Shown piece after piece: positions 36,401 to 44,716 of a stretch of DNA of 64,000 bases (the stretch's first letter is position 1; each line of letters begins with the position of its first letter). Under the pieces are notes generated by a model. It did no database searches and was not told the origin of the DNA. It saw only the letters and a list, made by a program, of their open reading frames with translations. The DNA is from Marinifilum sp. D714. GTDB lineage: Bacteria; Bacteroidota; Bacteroidia; Bacteroidales; Marinifilaceae. The position numbers and the translations under genes were made by a program. Location: assembly GCF_030851345.1 (NCBI RefSeq), contig NZ_JALPNU010000005.1:62001-126000 (forward strand), written 5' to 3'.

Positions 36401-37082
36401 TCTTTCTTCCATCTAAGTTTTGATAACCGGTAATAACAACCTCGCCCAATTGTCCCTGATCAGCACTTAATTTCACATCCAGAACATTACTTTTCTTCAG
36501 TTTATATTCTTGTGTTTCCATACCTACGAAAGAGAAAACCAAGGTTACATTTCTATTGTCCACCTTGATATTATACTCCCCATCGATATTGGTTGCAACT
36601 CCAACATGGGTTCCTTTCACAACAACGGAAACACCTGGTAATCCCACTCCCTCTTCATCGGTCACCTTACCTTTTATAGAAATCTTTTTCTGTTGCACTA
36701 CAGGCCTGAGAGTCGGTTCTTTATAGGAAACAATTACCAAATCATCCTCTGTTTTATACTGGAAAGGATGACCACATAGTACTTCGTCAAGGCACTTTTC
36801 CAAGGAAATATCCTCAAGGTCAACTGTTACCTCATATCCCTTTACATCATTGTAATTGAATACAAAATCGTATTGACTTAACTTTTCAACTTCTTCTAGA
36901 GCTTCTGATAAATCAGCACTATTAAGCTTTAAGCTCGAAATCATCATTTGTGAGTTCACTCTACCATAGGCAGTGGCTAAACTCATCAGTAACACTAATT
37001 TTAATACAGCTAAACGCATAAATAACTGCCGATTTTTTCTTTTCTTCCACCCAGAAGAAAAGCAGGTTAGATTTTTTTTCAT
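33480..37082 (-). CDS. SusC/RagA TonB-dependent transporter with STN domain, locus 4
   Basis: A 1200-residue protein using the Met at 37082 (MKKNLTCFSSGWKKRK), which matches the starts of the other three SusC proteins; 23 more in-frame upstream residues would run through the leader hairpins. Signal peptide (to about 45), STN (about 50-120, LNSADLSEALEEVEKLSQ), regulatory-like domain (about 135-215), plug with SATALYGTRAANGVIVITSKSG, barrel, C-terminal FSVNVSF. Intact. Confidence 0.96.
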   Translation of the reverse strand: MKKNLTCFSSGWKKRKNRQLFMRLAVLKLVLLMSLATAYGRVNSQMMISSLKLNSADLSEALEEVEKLSQYDFVFNYNDVKGYEVTVDLEDISLEKCLDEVLCGHPFQYKTEDDLVIVSYKEPTLRPVVQQKKISIKGKVTDEEGVGLPGVSVVVKGTHVGVATNIDGEYNIKVDNRNVTLVFSFVGMETQEYKLKKSNVLDVKLSADQGQLGEVVITGYQNLDGRKKTASIASVDMSEIRKRVEPSVDQLLQGQVAGMTIMNSSGAPGAVPQVKIRGTSTISGNTQPLWVVDGIILDDPINVDVSDILGNRNLIASGIGGINVSDIASINVLKDASATALYGTRAANGVIVITSKSGKAGKTQIKYSGSTTLSMRPRIEDAYMMNSQQRMEVNQEMTDAGYSYINSNDKGEYGDASDFEKYVIDLQDKTITNEEFALKMKTLETANTDWFKHLFRNSITQSHSLSISGGNKRTTFYVSGSYRDQQATAKGVGLKSYTGKIKVRTRVRKNIRLNAQLDITSRDNTSFFSANSRENPYEAAVNTTRTQRLYDENGDYNYMYINDLKFNYLENRAASWRNSNSFMLKGQVSTEWEMFKDFRWTSTFSFSKESTTEEDVAKENSIYVRTSKKNFLNPEFEPLWIDGGFFQGKNTNRHSKTVRNQISYNPVIDDDHEINVMLGTEINTNDYLGNTNSIHGYTHERGQQMTPQWDFIKDMGRPYWYKSSSKSASISYYGVFGYTYKEKYTLNFNARRDGSNKFGVKSNDIFKPLWSAGFNYQMKKEYFLEDVDWLSYLTLRGSYGVQGNVSSSAYSKIITSISPYNRLKEQTQLRINAPKNQNLKWEQNYSSNLALEFGLFDRRIRGTFEYYYKRGEDLLGNKQVSQIIGFSNMTVNWASMENRGLEGSLYVKLIDKKDFDWSINVNAGWNKNKVLDVYSNPDYANITNASRGSYGNSAVIGKPISGLYSFRFAGLNEEGNPTFYTGKFDDEGNELTALKSIVDTDALKYEGPMAPTIQGGFNTTVSYKNLSLSCLLIGSFGNVVRMRELQGSSLNGFTFPNPERNLPREWVNRWRKPGDENFTNIPKFQHLRTNEHLNGHPSNTYMYNNSDLRTVKGDFVRLQSLSLSYNLFTDRLREMGIQNIQFSLIGNNLHVWKNSKLKGQDPEANMGLSNYGRPERGKITFGNTYLPVPRTYSFSVNVSF

Positions 37083-37089
37083 AAATTTG
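37082..37089 (+). promoter_or_regulatory. Antisense -7 box (TAAATTTG) over the susC start, locus 4
   Basis: An exact TAnnTTTG match at the same offset from the susC start as in loci 1-3. Confidence 0.5.
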
Positions 37090-37094
37090 TAAAT

Positions 37095-37165
37095 GAAATT
37101 AAACAATGGTTCATCGCTCCAACGATGAACATTATTGAGGGATAGCTCCAACTATCCCTTTTTTT
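37095..37165 (+). ncRNA. Candidate cis-antisense RNA to the susC leader, locus 4
   Basis: Predicted about 71 nt. Hairpin 1 (37109-37130) is a perfect 8-bp stem GTTCATCG/CGATGAAC with loop CTCCAA. The spacer is ATTATTG (7 nt). Hairpin 2 (37138-37159) is a perfect 8-bp stem AGGGATAG/CTATCCCT with the same loop CTCCAA, followed by seven Ts. On the susC leader strand both loops read UUGGAG. The conserved fold with unrelated stems, compared with locus 3, is the best evidence that this is a functional RNA. Confidence 0.7.
37138..37165 (+). terminator. Plus-strand terminator between fecR and susC, locus 4
   Basis: A perfect 8-bp stem with 6-nt loop and seven Ts, ending 20 bp before the fecR stop codon. 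The U-run exists only in the antisense direction. Confidence 0.8.
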
Positions 37166-37184
37166 ATACTTATTTATATATATC

Positions 37185-38360
37185 TTAGCGATTTACATCA
37201 GAAACGATAACTGCATTACCACTTATCTGTATTGAGATACGACCCGTTTTCTCCAACCTTTTTGCAATATCTTGAAATTCTGCATCACGATCGGCTCTCA
37301 TTCTAAACTCATAGTCTTTCACGCCAGGATTTTGGTAGAAAACTTTAAAATCATACCACCTTTCTAGTTTTATGAAAATATCTTCCAATCGCTCTTTCTC
37401 GAAATAGAAATAACCATCACGCCAAGCTGTGAATTTTCGAACATCAACGCTTGAAACTTGCATTTTGCTCCCCCCCGTTTGTAGTAGAGCATTCTCTCCT
37501 GGCTGCAGTACAATCTTGTTTAATTTTTTCTTCGAATATAACTCTACCTTTCCTTCTACAAGTGTGACATCCATATCTTCAGCTGGATAGGCATTTACAT
37601 TAAACTTTGTACCTAACACACGCGTGTCAACTCTATTGGTTCTTACAACGAAAGGTATTTCAGCATTTGATGTAACATCGAAATACGCTTCACCAATAAG
37701 CTCTACAATACGCTCTTCACCACTAAATTTCACAGGATATTTTAGCTCTGATTCTGAATTTAAATGCACTTTAGAACCATCCGAAAGTACCAGCTCATAT
37801 TCGCCTAAACGGGGTACTTTTAAAGTATTATAAATGGGCTCCTCACTTTCCAGTTCTTTAGTTTTCTGATCTTCGCAATATTGAATTAAATTATCCGAGT
37901 CAGTAATAATCTGTATTCCTTGCTTTTCACTGATAACTAAATCTTTAAGTTTTTCCAACTCATACTCATTCCCATTGGAAGTAATCAATACTGCTTTACT
38001 CCCTCCTTTTACGATACGATTCGAACGCACGATATATTCTTCTTGTTCCCAACTTGTTTTTTCGAAAAACAATGCAAATGCACAGGCAATCAGCACTGCA
38101 ATACTTGCTGCAATTGTCAGGTTGATTCTATACTTTTTTTTGTTTTGAAGTTTATTTTTCAGCTTTTGCCATTCTAAACCTACGTTCGGTTCATCTGTCT
38201 GCTCCAATAGAAATCCAGCTTCTTTATATTTTCTTAATTCTTCGTACAATTCAATCATTTGTGGATTATCCTTATACTTCATTAAAAAATCCACCTGCAT
38301 TTCTTTGGGATTTCTTAGAATCTGAAAAACTTCTTCTATTCTTTTATGATCGTGTTTCAT
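37185..38360 (-). CDS. FecR-family anti-sigma factor, locus 4
   Basis: 391 residues: cytoplasmic N-terminus, membrane helix (about 80-98, NLTIAASIAVLIACAFALFF), FecR domain (about 185-280, GEYELVLSDGSKVHLNSES, RIVELIGEAYFDVTSNA) and DUF4974 (about 320-391, LEDIFIKLERWYDFKVFY). It follows its sigma gene by 84 bp. Confidence 0.94.
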   Translation of the reverse strand: MKHDHKRIEEVFQILRNPKEMQVDFLMKYKDNPQMIELYEELRKYKEAGFLLEQTDEPNVGLEWQKLKNKLQNKKKYRINLTIAASIAVLIACAFALFFEKTSWEQEEYIVRSNRIVKGGSKAVLITSNGNEYELEKLKDLVISEKQGIQIITDSDNLIQYCEDQKTKELESEEPIYNTLKVPRLGEYELVLSDGSKVHLNSESELKYPVKFSGEERIVELIGEAYFDVTSNAEIPFVVRTNRVDTRVLGTKFNVNAYPAEDMDVTLVEGKVELYSKKKLNKIVLQPGENALLQTGGSKMQVSSVDVRKFTAWRDGYFYFEKERLEDIFIKLERWYDFKVFYQNPGVKDYEFRMRADRDAEFQDIAKRLEKTGRISIQISGNAVIVSDVNR

Positions 38361-38444
38361 CCTTGTTATCTACAATCTTATCACTCTTTCTATGACTTGT
38401 TTTATACACTATCACAATAAAAATTAAAATAGGGTGAGTTATTT

Positions 38445-38978
38445 TCATTTTTTTTGAAAAAAGAAGAATAACATTAACATTTCTCTATTTAATTCTCTTC
38501 TTAAACGCTTTAATGAATTTGTAACGTGTGTTTTTATGGTATTAACAGAAACATTTAATTCATCGGCAGCTTCTTTGTAAGTTAAATTTTCGATAAAACA
38601 CTTTTTAAACACATTTCTACTTTGCCTTGGGAGTTGTTCAACGGCTTTCATGATTTCCAATAAAGCAGAGTCATAATCTTTATACTCCTCTTCCTCATCT
38701 ATGTCGTGTTTTTTTCTGTTGATGTATTTTTTTTCTACTTCCTGTTTTCTTAGATAATTAATACATTTATTTCTAACTGTATTGTAGAGAAAAGACTTTA
38801 GCGAATAAGATATATCTAATTTATTTCTCCGTATCCAGATCTCTTCAAAGGCATCATTCACCAAGTCTCTTGATTGCTCGGTGTCGTTTAATATGCTGTA
38901 TGCATGATAGTATAAACTTCGATAATGCTCTTTGAACAATTCTTCAAAAATTGGTTGAGTTATAAGTGATCGTGCCAA
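38445..38978 (-). CDS. ECF sigma-70 factor, locus 4
   Basis: 177 residues. Region 2: LFKEHYRSLYYHAYSIL, QSRDLVNDAFEEIWIRRN; region 4: LPRQSRNVFKKCFIENLTYKEAADEL with HTH SVNTIKTHVTNSLKRL. Ends with the hydrophobic tail MLMLFFFFQKK, as several sigma factors in this window do. First gene of locus 4. Confidence 0.95.
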   Translation of the reverse strand: MARSLITQPIFEELFKEHYRSLYYHAYSILNDTEQSRDLVNDAFEEIWIRRNKLDISYSLKSFLYNTVRNKCINYLRKQEVEKKYINRKKHDIDEEEEYKDYDSALLEIMKAVEQLPRQSRNVFKKCFIENLTYKEAADELNVSVNTIKTHVTNSLKRLRRELNREMLMLFFFFQKK

Positions 38979-39028
38979 GTCGGTTTAGGTTTAGGTTGTA
39001 TTTATAATCATTTGAGGACTAACACAAG

Positions 39029-39036
39029 CAAAATTA
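39029..39036 (-). promoter_or_regulatory. -7 box TAATTTTG for the locus-4 sigma operon
   Basis: An exact TAnnTTTG match on the coding strand, 50 nt before the sigma start codon. No clear -33 element was found. Confidence 0.4.
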
Positions 39037-39237
39037 GAAATGGGTGAAAAAAAAAAGAGTAAATTTTCTTGAAAGTAGGCAGCAAATTCAAGCATTATCC
39101 AAATAAAACGATTAGGATGTCAGCTGATTGCTTTAATTGAAATTTTACTCTAGTACATTTCTGAAATTACCCATAGTAAATTTTTAGAATGTATTCTTAA
39201 ATCAGCTCTCAGTAGAAATCAATACTGATTTTATAGC

Positions 39238-39268
39238 ACAAAAAAAGCCCGGACATTTTGTCCGGGCT
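39238..39268 (-). terminator. Terminator of the threonine dehydrogenase gene
   Basis: On the minus strand AGCCCGGACA is followed by a short loop and GTCCGGGCT, a GC-rich stem, then at least six Ts. It lies 26 nt after the stop codon. Confidence 0.9.
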
Positions 39269-39293
39269 CCTTTATTTCATATAACGATTTTTC

Positions 39294-40325
39294 TTATTCC
39301 CAATCCAGGATTACTTTTCCGCAATCTCCTTTTTCCATGATTTCGAAACCTTTCTGGAATTCATCAGCTTTAAAACGGTGTGTGATCATAGGTGATAGAT
39401 CCAAACCACTCATAAGCATTTGTTCCATTTGATACCATGTTTCGTACATTTCACGACCATAGATCCCTTTCAACTGAAGACTCTTAAAAATAATATCAGT
39501 CCAGTTTACAGTGGTTTGTGATGGTAAAATTCCTAATAATGAAATCTTACCTGAGTTGTACATGTGTCCAACCATATCGTTGAAAGCAGCTGGAGCACCA
39601 GAACATTCCAAACCTATATCGAAACCAATCATACCTAGTTCCTTGATAACATCATCCAAACTTTCTTCCATTGGATTGATAACGCGATCGGCACCCATTT
39701 TCTTAGCCAACTCAATTCTGAAAGGATTAGTTTCTGTAGCAACAACATATCTTGCACCTGCAAATTTTGCTACAGCAACACACATGCTACCAATTAATCC
39801 AGCACCAGTTACCAATACATCTTCTCCAATCAAAGGGAATGAAAGAGCTGTGTGAGTAGCATTTCCGAATGGATCCATAATGGCCAACATCTCATCAGGA
39901 ATCTTATCGCTCATTTTCATCAAATTCGATGCTGGAATAGAAGCATACTCTGCAAAAATACCATCGATGTTCACACCAATACCTACTGTATTTTCACAAA
40001 CATGCTTACGACCTCTTCTACAGTTACGACAGTGTCCACAAGCAATGTGACCTTCACCTGTTACACGATCGCCAATTTCGAAACCAGTAACACCAGCTCC
40101 AACTTGCGCAACTTCACCAACATATTCGTGACCAATAATCATTCCTGGTTTAATGGTATTTTGCGACCATTCATCCCACTTATAAATATGTAAATCGGTA
40201 CCACAAATTGCAGTTTTTTTAATTTTTACAAGAACGTCGTTTACTCCTACTTCAGGAATATCAACTTCTTCCATCCAAAGACCTTTTTCCGGCTTGGATT
40301 TTACAAGAGCTTTCATTTTAGCCAT
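39294..40325 (-). CDS. tdh: L-threonine 3-dehydrogenase
   Basis: A zinc- and NAD-dependent medium-chain dehydrogenase of 343 residues that oxidises L-threonine to 2-amino-3-ketobutyrate in the cytoplasm. Catalytic zinc ligands lie in AICGTDLH and GHEYVGEV; the structural zinc site is [15 protein letters not shown]; the Rossmann motif is [19 protein letters not shown]. Length and the [10 protein letters not shown] block near residue 50 fit Tdh. No kbl (ketobutyrate CoA ligase) gene is adjacent, and the gene has its own terminator. Confidence 0.92.
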   Translation of the reverse strand: MAKMKALVKSKPEKGLWMEEVDIPEVGVNDVLVKIKKTAICGTDLHIYKWDEWSQNTIKPGMIIGHEYVGEVAQVGAGVTGFEIGDRVTGEGHIACGHCRNCRRGRKHVCENTVGIGVNIDGIFAEYASIPASNLMKMSDKIPDEMLAIMDPFGNATHTALSFPLIGEDVLVTGAGLIGSMCVAVAKFAGARYVVATETNPFRIELAKKMGADRVINPMEESLDDVIKELGMIGFDIGLECSGAPAAFNDMVGHMYNSGKISLLGILPSQTTVNWTDIIFKSLQLKGIYGREMYETWYQMEQMLMSGLDLSPMITHRFKADEFQKGFEIMEKGDCGKVILDWE

Positions 40326-40544
40326 GATGATGTATGTGTTTGTTGTTTTTGTTAATAATCTAAATTGTTCTTTTCTACAGATTTAATTAATCGATATCTG
40401 TAAAAAAGCCTCACACAAAGTAAAAAAACTTGACCTTAAATTCAAGCCTTGCATTATCTATTAAGTAAATAAAACTGAATGTTCTGAATTGCAGCTTAAG
40501 ATTTAGTTGAAATCGCGGAGAAAGTTTAAATATTACAGTAATAT

Positions 40545-41990
40545 TTACTTTGAATATTCAATTTTAAAATAATTTACACCAGAATTATTCACAGACTGCA
40601 ATTTTCCTGCTCTTCCAATTCTGTCGATTGCAATATCACTAATCGAAGAAAATCCCAATTTGTAGCCTGCAGAATTCACCGCAAGCTTTTCATGCTTTTG
40701 AATACAGATGAACTTTCGATTTGAATCCTGAGCCTGGTTGATTTTATAAACAGCATGAGCCGTGGTTGCCGAACCCGCAAAAATATCCAATACAGTATCT
40801 TCCTTACCCGATAACTGATCGAAAAGTAATTTTAATAAGTCAGTAGGTTTTGGATGTTTAAATGGAATGCCTTCTGGATACAATTCTTTCAACTCCTTTG
40901 TTCCCTTTAAACCTGGAATATCTGTAATGATTGATGAGAGTGGCTTTTGCTCACTTTTTAATTCACTTCGATATTTCTTGAGTAAAAATCGCTTCCCTCT
41001 TTCCTTTGGGAATACCATTTTCCCTATTTTGATCCACTCTTCAACTCTTGCCTTTGAAAAAGCCCAATACCTGCCATTGGGTGGCAAATATTCTTCCTTT
41101 GTAATGGGATTCACAATCGGAAATCTTGAATTTTCATTGCCACTTGCAGCGCTTGGGTTATCAGGAATCCATTCTCCATTTGCATCACAATCGGGATTGG
41201 AGTAATTCGAAAAATCCTTTTCTTCTCCCTTAAACTTTAGCTTTGATTTATCCTTGGCATAAACAAGAATGTACTCATGAATTGTTGAGAACAAATTGGC
41301 CGAATCATTGCTAATACTTCGGTTTTCCCAAATAAAGCAACCCACAAAATTCTCTTCCCCATATACCTCATTACAAATCAACTGTAAATTGTTTTTCTCC
41401 GACTCATCAATCGAGATTACCACAGCTCCATCCTCAGTCAAAAGATCTTTGGTAAGTATCAAACGAGGAAAAATCATATTCAACCATTGGGTGTGAATTT
41501 CACCACTTTCAATTCTGTGTCGGGTAAGTTTATCAACCCTACCAATATTAAATTGATTTAAATATTCAAGATAATCATCTGCTGCCAAGTGGTAATTATC
41601 GCTAAAAGCAAAGTTTTTACCGGTATTGTAAGGAGGATCAATATAAATCAATTTTATTTTTTCTTGATAATCCTCTTTAAGGAGTTTGAGAGCATCCAGG
41701 TTATCCCCTTCAATAAATAGGTTTTTGGATTTATTCGGTAAAATCGACTTTTCTTCTATGAAAACAAGCTTTGCATTGCAATTTGCTTTGGCAGAGTCCA
41801 GTGCTAATTTCTTATCGTACCATGAAAGTTCATAGTTTGCGTGATCAATAAAACCATCTTCACCAACAAAAGCTTTCAACTTTTGAATATCCAATACACC
41901 TCCTTCAAAAACCTCTGGCAAAATTCCTTTCAATTCCCTCAGTTGTTTTTGCTTTTTATATGAACTTAAAAGTGATGTTTTATTGGTCAT
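40545..41990 (-). CDS. Type III-like (Mod) adenine-specific DNA methyltransferase, solitary
   Basis: 481 residues. Motif IV DPPYNTG comes before motif I (LDIFAGSATTAHAVYKIN), the beta-class order used by type III Mod subunits; the target-recognition region lies between (about 190-370). It should methylate the N6 of adenine. No res helicase-nuclease gene is adjacent: the nearest helicase (42480) is an RNA helicase on the other strand. At 481 residues it is shorter than typical Mod proteins. It may be an orphan methylase for gene regulation or phage protection, or the remnant of a restriction system. Confidence 0.88.
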   Translation of the reverse strand: MTNKTSLLSSYKKQKQLRELKGILPEVFEGGVLDIQKLKAFVGEDGFIDHANYELSWYDKKLALDSAKANCNAKLVFIEEKSILPNKSKNLFIEGDNLDALKLLKEDYQEKIKLIYIDPPYNTGKNFAFSDNYHLAADDYLEYLNQFNIGRVDKLTRHRIESGEIHTQWLNMIFPRLILTKDLLTEDGAVVISIDESEKNNLQLICNEVYGEENFVGCFIWENRSISNDSANLFSTIHEYILVYAKDKSKLKFKGEEKDFSNYSNPDCDANGEWIPDNPSAASGNENSRFPIVNPITKEEYLPPNGRYWAFSKARVEEWIKIGKMVFPKERGKRFLLKKYRSELKSEQKPLSSIITDIPGLKGTKELKELYPEGIPFKHPKPTDLLKLLFDQLSGKEDTVLDIFAGSATTAHAVYKINQAQDSNRKFICIQKHEKLAVNSAGYKLGFSSISDIAIDRIGRAGKLQSVNNSGVNYFKIEYSK

Positions 41991-42068
41991 GGTTTTTAGG
42001 TAAGCGATAATCTGTAACGCAAACCTAATACATTTCCCATTGGTAAAAAAATTTGATTATATCGTATT

Positions 42069-42269
42069 TTAACAGTCCTCGGCTACCGTTAGCTTCTCAT
42101 ACAAATAATCATCATTACCAGTAATTCTTATCGTATAAGCATCTTCCGGTAAATTTCCCGGCAAAGATTCTTCACAAAATCGATTCAAAGAGTCAAGACT
42201 CAAGTAAACAACATCACCTTCAAGATTAATTACCTCAATTCTGTACATTCCTTCTTTATACACTTCCAT
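42069..42269 (-). CDS. Small hypothetical protein
   Basis: 66 residues from the Met at 42269 (MEVYKEGMYRIEVINLEG); an in-frame reading to 42368 has an atypical Arg/Lys-rich N-terminus. It is acidic, with predicted beta strands and no signal peptide or membrane segment. It is placed head to head with the helicase gene. I do not recognise the family. Confidence 0.5.
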   Translation of the reverse strand: MEVYKEGMYRIEVINLEGDVVYLSLDSLNRFCEESLPGNLPEDAYTIRITGNDDYLYEKLTVAEDC

Positions 42270-42425
42270 GATTTTACATTGTATTTTCGTTAATACTAAT
42301 CTACGAAAGGCATTCCTAGGAGATGTTTCACAGAGGTTAATTAATATTGATTTAATTGTTACATACAAAGTCGAACAGTCAAAGAGTCTTGAAGAGTGAG
42401 AAGGTCTAATGTTTTTTGTAATTCA

Positions 42426-42466
42426 TTGTTTACTGATAACTGTTAATTGATAACTGCCAATTGTTA
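42426..42466. repeat. TGATAACTG-type simple intergenic repeat, copy C
   Basis: Two near copies of TGATAACTG (42434-42442 and 42449-42457) in TTTACTGATAACTGTTAATTGATAACTG-like sequence; related runs occur at 48211-48240 and 49897-49929. It overlaps the helicase promoter. Confidence 0.5.
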
Positions 42467-42475
42467 TTACCTTTG
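42447..42475 (+). promoter_or_regulatory. Promoter of the DEAD-box helicase gene, possible leaderless start
   Basis: TTG at 42447-42449, an 18-nt spacer and an exact -7 box TACCTTTG at 42468-42475. The ATG at 42480 lies 4 nt after the box, about where transcription should begin, so the mRNA may have little or no leader. Confidence 0.55.
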
Positions 42476-42479
42476 CGCC

Positions 42480-43793
42480 ATGCAAATAAAAACTGAAGAT
42501 ATTTTAAAGAGACTGGGCATTCAGAAATTGAATGAGATGCAAAATGTTTGTGCCAAATCGTGGGTAAAATCAAATGATTTAATCCTATTATCCCCTACGG
42601 GTTCAGGGAAAACATTGGCATTTCTTTTGCCGATGTTGAAAGATTTAGATGCCGATCAAGAAGGGGTTCAAGCACTTATTCTTTCTCCTGCCCGGGAATT
42701 GTCTTTGCAGATTGAATCAGTTTTCAAGGATATGGGAACTTCCTACAAGGTGAATTGCTGCTATGGTGGTCACTCCATGCGAATTGAAAAAAACAATTTG
42801 CAAAATCCACCCTCTGTATTAATTGGAACTCCTGGTAGAGTTGCCGATCACATTCGCAGAGAGAACTTTGATACCTCAGGAATTAAATTTCTGATTCTTG
42901 ATGAATTCGATAAGGCTCTCGAATTGGGATTCCAAAAAGAAATGACTGAGGTAATTAAATCATTGCCTCGAAATGTGAAGAAGGTTCTTACATCGGCTAC
43001 ACAGGGAATTGAAATTCCTGAATTTGCACGAATGAACTCTCCTAAGGAAATTAATTTTCTGCCAAAGCAAAAAGCCATTGCCTTAACACAACGTAAGGTC
43101 ATGGCTGATGACAAAGACAAATTGGATGCTTTGTACAGATTAATCTGTACTATTGGAGATCAACCTGGCTTGGTTTTCTGCAATCATAGAGATGCGGTTG
43201 AACGGATTGCTGATTTGTTAAAGGAACAAAATATCAGTTGCGATATTTTTCATGGAGGGCTTGAGCAAGCTGACAGGGAGCGTGCTTTAATCAAATTCAG
43301 AAATGGTAGCAACCACTTGTTAATTACCACCGATTTGGCATCAAGAGGTTTGGACATCCCTGAAATTCAAAATGTAATTCATTACCAACTGCCAAAAGTA
43401 GAGGAAGCATTTATTCACAGAAATGGTAGAACTGCCCGAATGCATGCAAAAGGAAATTCTTTTATAGTATTGGCCGAAGAAGAAAAAGTTCCTGAATTTA
43501 TTTCTGATGATATTCCGGTTTTTTCTATTAAAAGTGAAGTTCAAATCCCCAACGCTCCCATTTGGGAAACCCTTTATATTGGCTTAGGAAAGAAAGAGAA
43601 AATCAATAAAGTAGATTTGGTTGGCTTTTTCTTTAAAAAAGGAAACTTACAAAAAAACGAACTTGGAAAAATTGATGTACTGGATCATACTTCTTTCGTC
43701 GCTGTAAAGAGAGGCCTAGGAAAAAAGCTAGTGAACAAATTGAAGAATGAAAGAGTAAAGAAAAAGAAGATTAAAATTCAAGTTTCAAGATAA
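42480..43793 (+). CDS. DbpA-like DEAD-box RNA helicase
   Basis: 437 residues from the ATG at 42480. Motifs: Walker A SPTGSGKT, GTPGRV, motif II DEFD (Phe in place of Ala of DEAD), SAT in LTSATQG, TTDLASRGLDIP, and HRNGRTAR. The C-terminal 75 residues (LYIGLGKKEKINKVDLVGFFFKK ... DHTSFVAVKRG) look like the DbpA RNA-binding domain that targets 23S rRNA, followed by a basic tail. Probable role: ribosome assembly or RNA remodelling. Confidence 0.92.
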   Translation: MQIKTEDILKRLGIQKLNEMQNVCAKSWVKSNDLILLSPTGSGKTLAFLLPMLKDLDADQEGVQALILSPARELSLQIESVFKDMGTSYKVNCCYGGHSMRIEKNNLQNPPSVLIGTPGRVADHIRRENFDTSGIKFLILDEFDKALELGFQKEMTEVIKSLPRNVKKVLTSATQGIEIPEFARMNSPKEINFLPKQKAIALTQRKVMADDKDKLDALYRLICTIGDQPGLVFCNHRDAVERIADLLKEQNISCDIFHGGLEQADRERALIKFRNGSNHLLITTDLASRGLDIPEIQNVIHYQLPKVEEAFIHRNGRTARMHAKGNSFIVLAEEEKVPEFISDDIPVFSIKSEVQIPNAPIWETLYIGLGKKEKINKVDLVGFFFKKGNLQKNELGKIDVLDHTSFVAVKRGLGKKLVNKLKNERVKKKKIKIQVSR

Positions 43794-43911
43794 ATTATAG
43801 CCTTCAGCAGACAGCTTACAGCCATCAGCAAAAACATTTGTCATTTGAAAACTATCGAGATAAGTCGGGGATCTACGATTTCACTTTTTTACCTTTTGAC
43901 TATTTGACCTT

Positions 43912-44322
43912 TTATTCTCCAAATAAATTATCAAGAAATCGGGTAAACGAACTACCTGATTTTTTCTCTGGTGGGTATTCCTCCTCTTTTGTTGAAATCA
44001 TCTTATAGATATTTCCCCAATCAGGAATGCCCCCAATATTTCTATCGTCAATATACAAATCGGCATAAATTTTACGACTTACACTTTCATCAAATTCCTC
44101 TTCAGGATAGTTCTTATTAACAGCATAAAATTCTAAGCCTTTGCTTTCGCAATAATCCACAGCTTCATACAGTAAAGCTCCTGTTCGGTAAGTCCAAAGA
44201 ATTAGCTGATGTCCTTCTTTTTGCAATTCAAGTAAACTTTCTATTGCAAAAGGAATTTCAGCTCCAATTTGAGGGTATTTATGTTGCACTATGGTTCCAT
44301 CAAAATCAACAGCAATAATCAT
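43912..44322 (-). CDS. Small HAD-superfamily hydrolase (BT0820-like)
   Basis: 136 residues. Motif I is DFDGTIV at the very N-terminus, a Thr-containing LWTYRTG serves as motif II, and YIDDRNIGG as the acidic motif. No cap domain. Bacteroidota proteins of this size and pattern are grouped as BT0820-like HAD phosphatases with unknown substrate. It is convergent with the helicase gene. Confidence 0.85.
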   Translation of the reverse strand: MIIAVDFDGTIVQHKYPQIGAEIPFAIESLLELQKEGHQLILWTYRTGALLYEAVDYCESKGLEFYAVNKNYPEEEFDESVSRKIYADLYIDDRNIGGIPDWGNIYKMISTKEEEYPPEKKSGSSFTRFLDNLFGE

Positions 44323-44571
44323 AAATTTCTTAATTAGGGAATAATACTCCTCTAAATTTATAGAATTAATCTTAGCTTTCTAAGAGTAATTACAAGAAAA
44401 AATTTTTACAGGAGTTTTAAGTAATGAAGATTCTACGATACACTTACAAAGTTTTGGGTATAAAATATAATTGCAGTTAATTTCGATCGGGAGCCGTCAA
44501 TCGGACGCGATTCGAAAAATAAAGCTCATTTAGAAAGGCGAGCAACACCCTATTAACTTGATTCTTTTGTC

Positions 44572-44598
44572 TACTTTTCTCTTCTAATGAGAAAAGTA
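44572..44598. repeat. 10-bp inverted repeat
   Basis: TACTTTTCTC and GAGAAAAGTA, perfect arms with a 7-nt loop, preceded by ATTCTTTTGTC and followed by AAAA. It may be a degenerate intergenic palindrome or a terminator-like hairpin. Confidence 0.55.
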
Positions 44599-44678
44599 AA
44601 AAACCTTCCAGCTAGAGGACTAAACAAGATAATCAAACTATAGGATTGAATACACAGTTACTCTCAATTCTTATAACT

Positions 44679-44707
44679 AAAAAAAGGTCCGATGAATATC
44701 GAACCTT
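44679..44707 (-). terminator. Terminator of the exopolysaccharide operon (after wzc-like gene)
   Basis: On the minus strand AAGGTTCGAT pairs with ATCGGACCTT (one T-G wobble) around a 4-nt loop, followed by Ts. It lies about 10 nt after the stop codon. Confidence 0.8.
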
Positions 44708-44716
44708 AGTTTATTT

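Larger units (their letters stand above)
38979..39293. other. Intergenic region upstream of the locus-4 sigma gene
   Basis: A 315-bp gap. It contains a TAATTTTG box on the minus strand (39029-39036) suited to drive the sigma operon, and the tdh terminator at its right end. No gene seen. Confidence 0.55.
44323..44716. other. Intergenic region at the left edge of the exopolysaccharide cluster
   Basis: A 394-bp gap without a credible gene. It holds an inverted repeat (TACTTTTCTC at 44572-44581 with GAGAAAAGTA at 44589-44598) and the terminator of the wzc-like gene. Confidence 0.6.

Noticed and set aside
40545-43793. Complete type III restriction-modification system made of the methyltransferase and the nearby helicase
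   Set aside because: The helicase has RNA-helicase motifs and a DbpA-like RNA-binding tail, no nuclease domain, and is on the other strand.
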